Part shown: piece after piece, positions 62,470-64,000 of the stretch
Layout of the letters: each line of letters begins with the position of its first letter
Numbering within the stretch: position 1 is the first letter of the stretch
Assembly: GCA_023391415.1 (NCBI GenBank)
Contig: JAEWAY010000013.1
Span: forward strand, 62,001 to 126,000
DNA length: 64,000 bases
Source: Bacteroidota bacterium
GTDB lineage: Bacteria; Bacteroidota; Bacteroidia; Cytophagales; Cytophagaceae
Reading direction: 5' to 3'
Translations under genes and position numbers: made by a program
The notes under the pieces: model-generated
Told to the model about the DNA's origin: nothing
What the model saw: the letters and a program-made list of their open reading frames with translations, nothing else
Databases searched by the model: none

Positions 62470-62997
62470 ATGAAAAAAGCTTTCTCTCTGTTTGCCATAA
62501 TCCTTGGATTTGTCAGTCTGGCCTCCGCGCAAACTATTAATATTGAAAAGTCGGTAGTTCATTTTAAGATCGGCAGTATGGGGTTCAAGACTGTAAAAGG
62601 AACGTTTGATGGAATGAGAGGTGTGGTTGTCTTTGATCCGAAAAATCTTGCCGCCGCCCGATTTGACGTGTGCTTGGACGCGTCTACGGTTTGTACGGGT
62701 ATTAAAAAACGAGATGAACATTTGAGGAATGAGGATTTTTTTGAGGTAGATCGGTATCCCCATATTTGTTTTCAATCGGCTGAAATTGTCAAAATAAATG
62801 ACGGATACAAAGCCGTGGGGGACCTGGTTATGCATGGTGTGACGCGAAAGGTGGAAATTCCGTTTAGCTACGCGGGCGGAACGTTTCAAGGCTCATTGAA
62901 TCTAAAACGCCTTGATTACAAAGTGGGGGAAGATACCGGAACATTTATGGTAAGCGATGAGGTGGAAATCACGATTATCTGCTACTTGAACTTGTAG
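62470..62997 (+). CDS. YceI-family periplasmic protein
   Basis: 175 aa from ATG 62470; the frame is open for 35 codons upstream but those lack a signal. Signal peptide AFSLFAIILGFVSLASAQ. The YceI lipocalin-like barrel is seen in VHFKIGSMGFKTVKGTFDGM, FDVCLDASTVCTGIKKRDEHL and GDLVMHGVTRKVEIPF. YceI proteins bind isoprenoids such as polyprenyl chains in the periplasm. The ligand here is unknown. Confidence 0.9.
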   Translation: MKKAFSLFAIILGFVSLASAQTINIEKSVVHFKIGSMGFKTVKGTFDGMRGVVVFDPKNLAAARFDVCLDASTVCTGIKKRDEHLRNEDFFEVDRYPHICFQSAEIVKINDGYKAVGDLVMHGVTRKVEIPFSYAGGTFQGSLNLKRLDYKVGEDTGTFMVSDEVEITIICYLNL

Positions 62998-63081
62998 GAG
63001 AGCGATCGGAACATGAAGTTCCGGGGTGGCTGTGATATTCATGGAATCGCCTCTGGAAAACAATAAAATTCCTGGACGCGG

Positions 63082-63969
63082 TTACGAATAAATCTTCTGA
63101 AGGAAGTCGGTAATGGATTGTGGTTTTCGACCCAGAATCAATTCCAGGTCATCGTTTTGCCGGTCAAATTCGCCTTTGGCGATGGCCTGGCCAAACATGG
63201 AAGCTACCTCAATGAGTGACTCCGGCACTCTTTGAGCGATCAGGGCTTTTTCAAATTCCTTTGGTTCCGGCGATACGTATACCACCTTTTCCTTGATGAT
63301 AGCGGAGATCAGTTCGGCAATCTGGTTGAAGGTCAGTGTTTCGCTTCCGTTTAGTTCATATGTTTTGTTCTCATGCGCTTCCGTTTCAGTCAGAATAGCG
63401 GCTCCCGCCCTGGCCAGTTCCTCTCTTGGTACGAAAGCGGCTCTTCCACCTCTTGCCGGCAGATAGATGGTTCTGGATCGGGATAATCGCTCTTTTTCAC
63501 CTGAGAATAACGGTATCACCTCTCCATATAGGTTGTGTCGCAAAAAAGTATAAGTGAACCCCGCGTCCCTGATCCATTCTTCCGTTTTGATATGACCACT
63601 TATGACCGGGTACAGAGGCGCCTTGGGCGATTCGTCGCCGCGTACCATGCTGGTATAAAGTACGTGCTTTACCTCGCGAGCCTTGGCCGCTTTCACTACG
63701 TTTTCATGTTGCCTGGTTCTGCCTTCAATGTCATTGCCTGATACGAAATACAGAACCTCAATACCCTCAAAAGCCTTGGCCAGCGAGGTATATTTGCCAT
63801 AATCGCCTACACGTACCTCAAAACCCCGCTCGCGGTATTCCTTCGCTTTGTCGCATTCTCCATTTCTGACCAGGACACTGATATTGTCCGCGCCACTTTT
63901 TTCTTTCAGGAAAGTCGCCACCGCTCCGCCTAATCCACCTGAAGCTCCGGTAATCAATGTCTTTTTCAT
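63082..63969 (-). CDS. NmrA-type NAD(P)-binding reductase
   Basis: 295 aa atypical SDR. The N-terminal NAD(P) motif TGASGGLGGAVATFL is followed by SVLVRNGE, VRVGDYGKYTSLAKAF and VKHVLYTSMVRGD. The typical C-terminal part has FVPREELARAGAAIL and YELNGSETLTFNQIAELI. Members include quinone reductases and redox sensors without catalysis; the Tyr-Lys pair is not clear. The start is at 63969, 31 bases from the window end. Confidence 0.85.
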   Translation of the reverse strand: MKKTLITGASGGLGGAVATFLKEKSGADNISVLVRNGECDKAKEYRERGFEVRVGDYGKYTSLAKAFEGIEVLYFVSGNDIEGRTRQHENVVKAAKAREVKHVLYTSMVRGDESPKAPLYPVISGHIKTEEWIRDAGFTYTFLRHNLYGEVIPLFSGEKERLSRSRTIYLPARGGRAAFVPREELARAGAAILTETEAHENKTYELNGSETLTFNQIAELISAIIKEKVVYVSPEPKEFEKALIAQRVPESLIEVASMFGQAIAKGEFDRQNDDLELILGRKPQSITDFLQKIYS

Positions 63970-64000
63970 AATGAAACGCTCGGTTAGATTGTTAAAACCA

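Overview
The window reads as a chromosomal segment of a Bacteroidota bacterium, most likely a gliding or surface-associated member of the Cytophagales type. The reasons are a PorZ-like protein ending in a type IX secretion sorting domain, promoters of the TTTG-N18/19-TAnnTTTG kind, scarce Shine-Dalgarno sequences, a CcmE with the CxxxY heme motif, and several small outer-membrane barrels. I cannot name the genus. There are no insertion sequences, prophage genes or CRISPR arrays.

Layout. 1-5186: periplasmic folding genes (a 5'-truncated tandem parvulin with an OmpA-like insert, a parvulin-like lipoprotein, a SurA-like isomerase) followed by a MoxR ATPase. 5509-7313 (minus): pheS and a barrel protein. 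7402-12114: cytochrome c maturation genes ccmB, ccmC, ccmD-like, ccmE and ccmF. 12135-14382: a DUF2520 Rossmann protein, kdsC and a UbiA-type prenyltransferase. 14436-16551: purN and purH. 16638-22255: the rod-shape operon mreB-mreC-mreD-mrdA-rodA. 22351-27373: a conserved unknown, porZ, recO and a lipoprotein. 27484-28662: a ChrA transporter.

28714-46909 is an exopolysaccharide locus in two divergent arms. The minus arm (ugd, uxs, a WbpD-like acetyltransferase, tviB-like, galE, rfbB, wbpP-like, rfbA) makes nucleotide sugars. The plus arm holds a response regulator, a pseudo-receiver/sugar-transferase fusion, a half-size TolC-like protein, a Wzc-like protein with a degraded kinase domain, a glycosyltransferase, a flippase and a polymerase/ligase. 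An acyl-CoA dehydrogenase and a strong terminator lie between the arms.

46928-64000: an alpha-glucan phosphorylase homologue lacking the PLP lysine, tRNA-Gly and tRNA-Leu, protoporphyrinogen oxidase, a PAP2 phosphatase, NAD(P)HX repair enzyme, asnS, rpoN, a degenerate PAP2 protein, an enoyl-CoA hydratase, a barrel protein, tRNA-Arg, an unknown protein, a MarR regulator with a clear operator, an Fe-S uracil-DNA-glycosylase-like protein, YceI and an NmrA-type reductase.

The least ordinary parts are the exopolysaccharide assembly arm, with two inactivated signalling domains beside an intact receiver, and the acetyltransferase gene whose conserved N-terminus has no ATG, GTG or TTG start.
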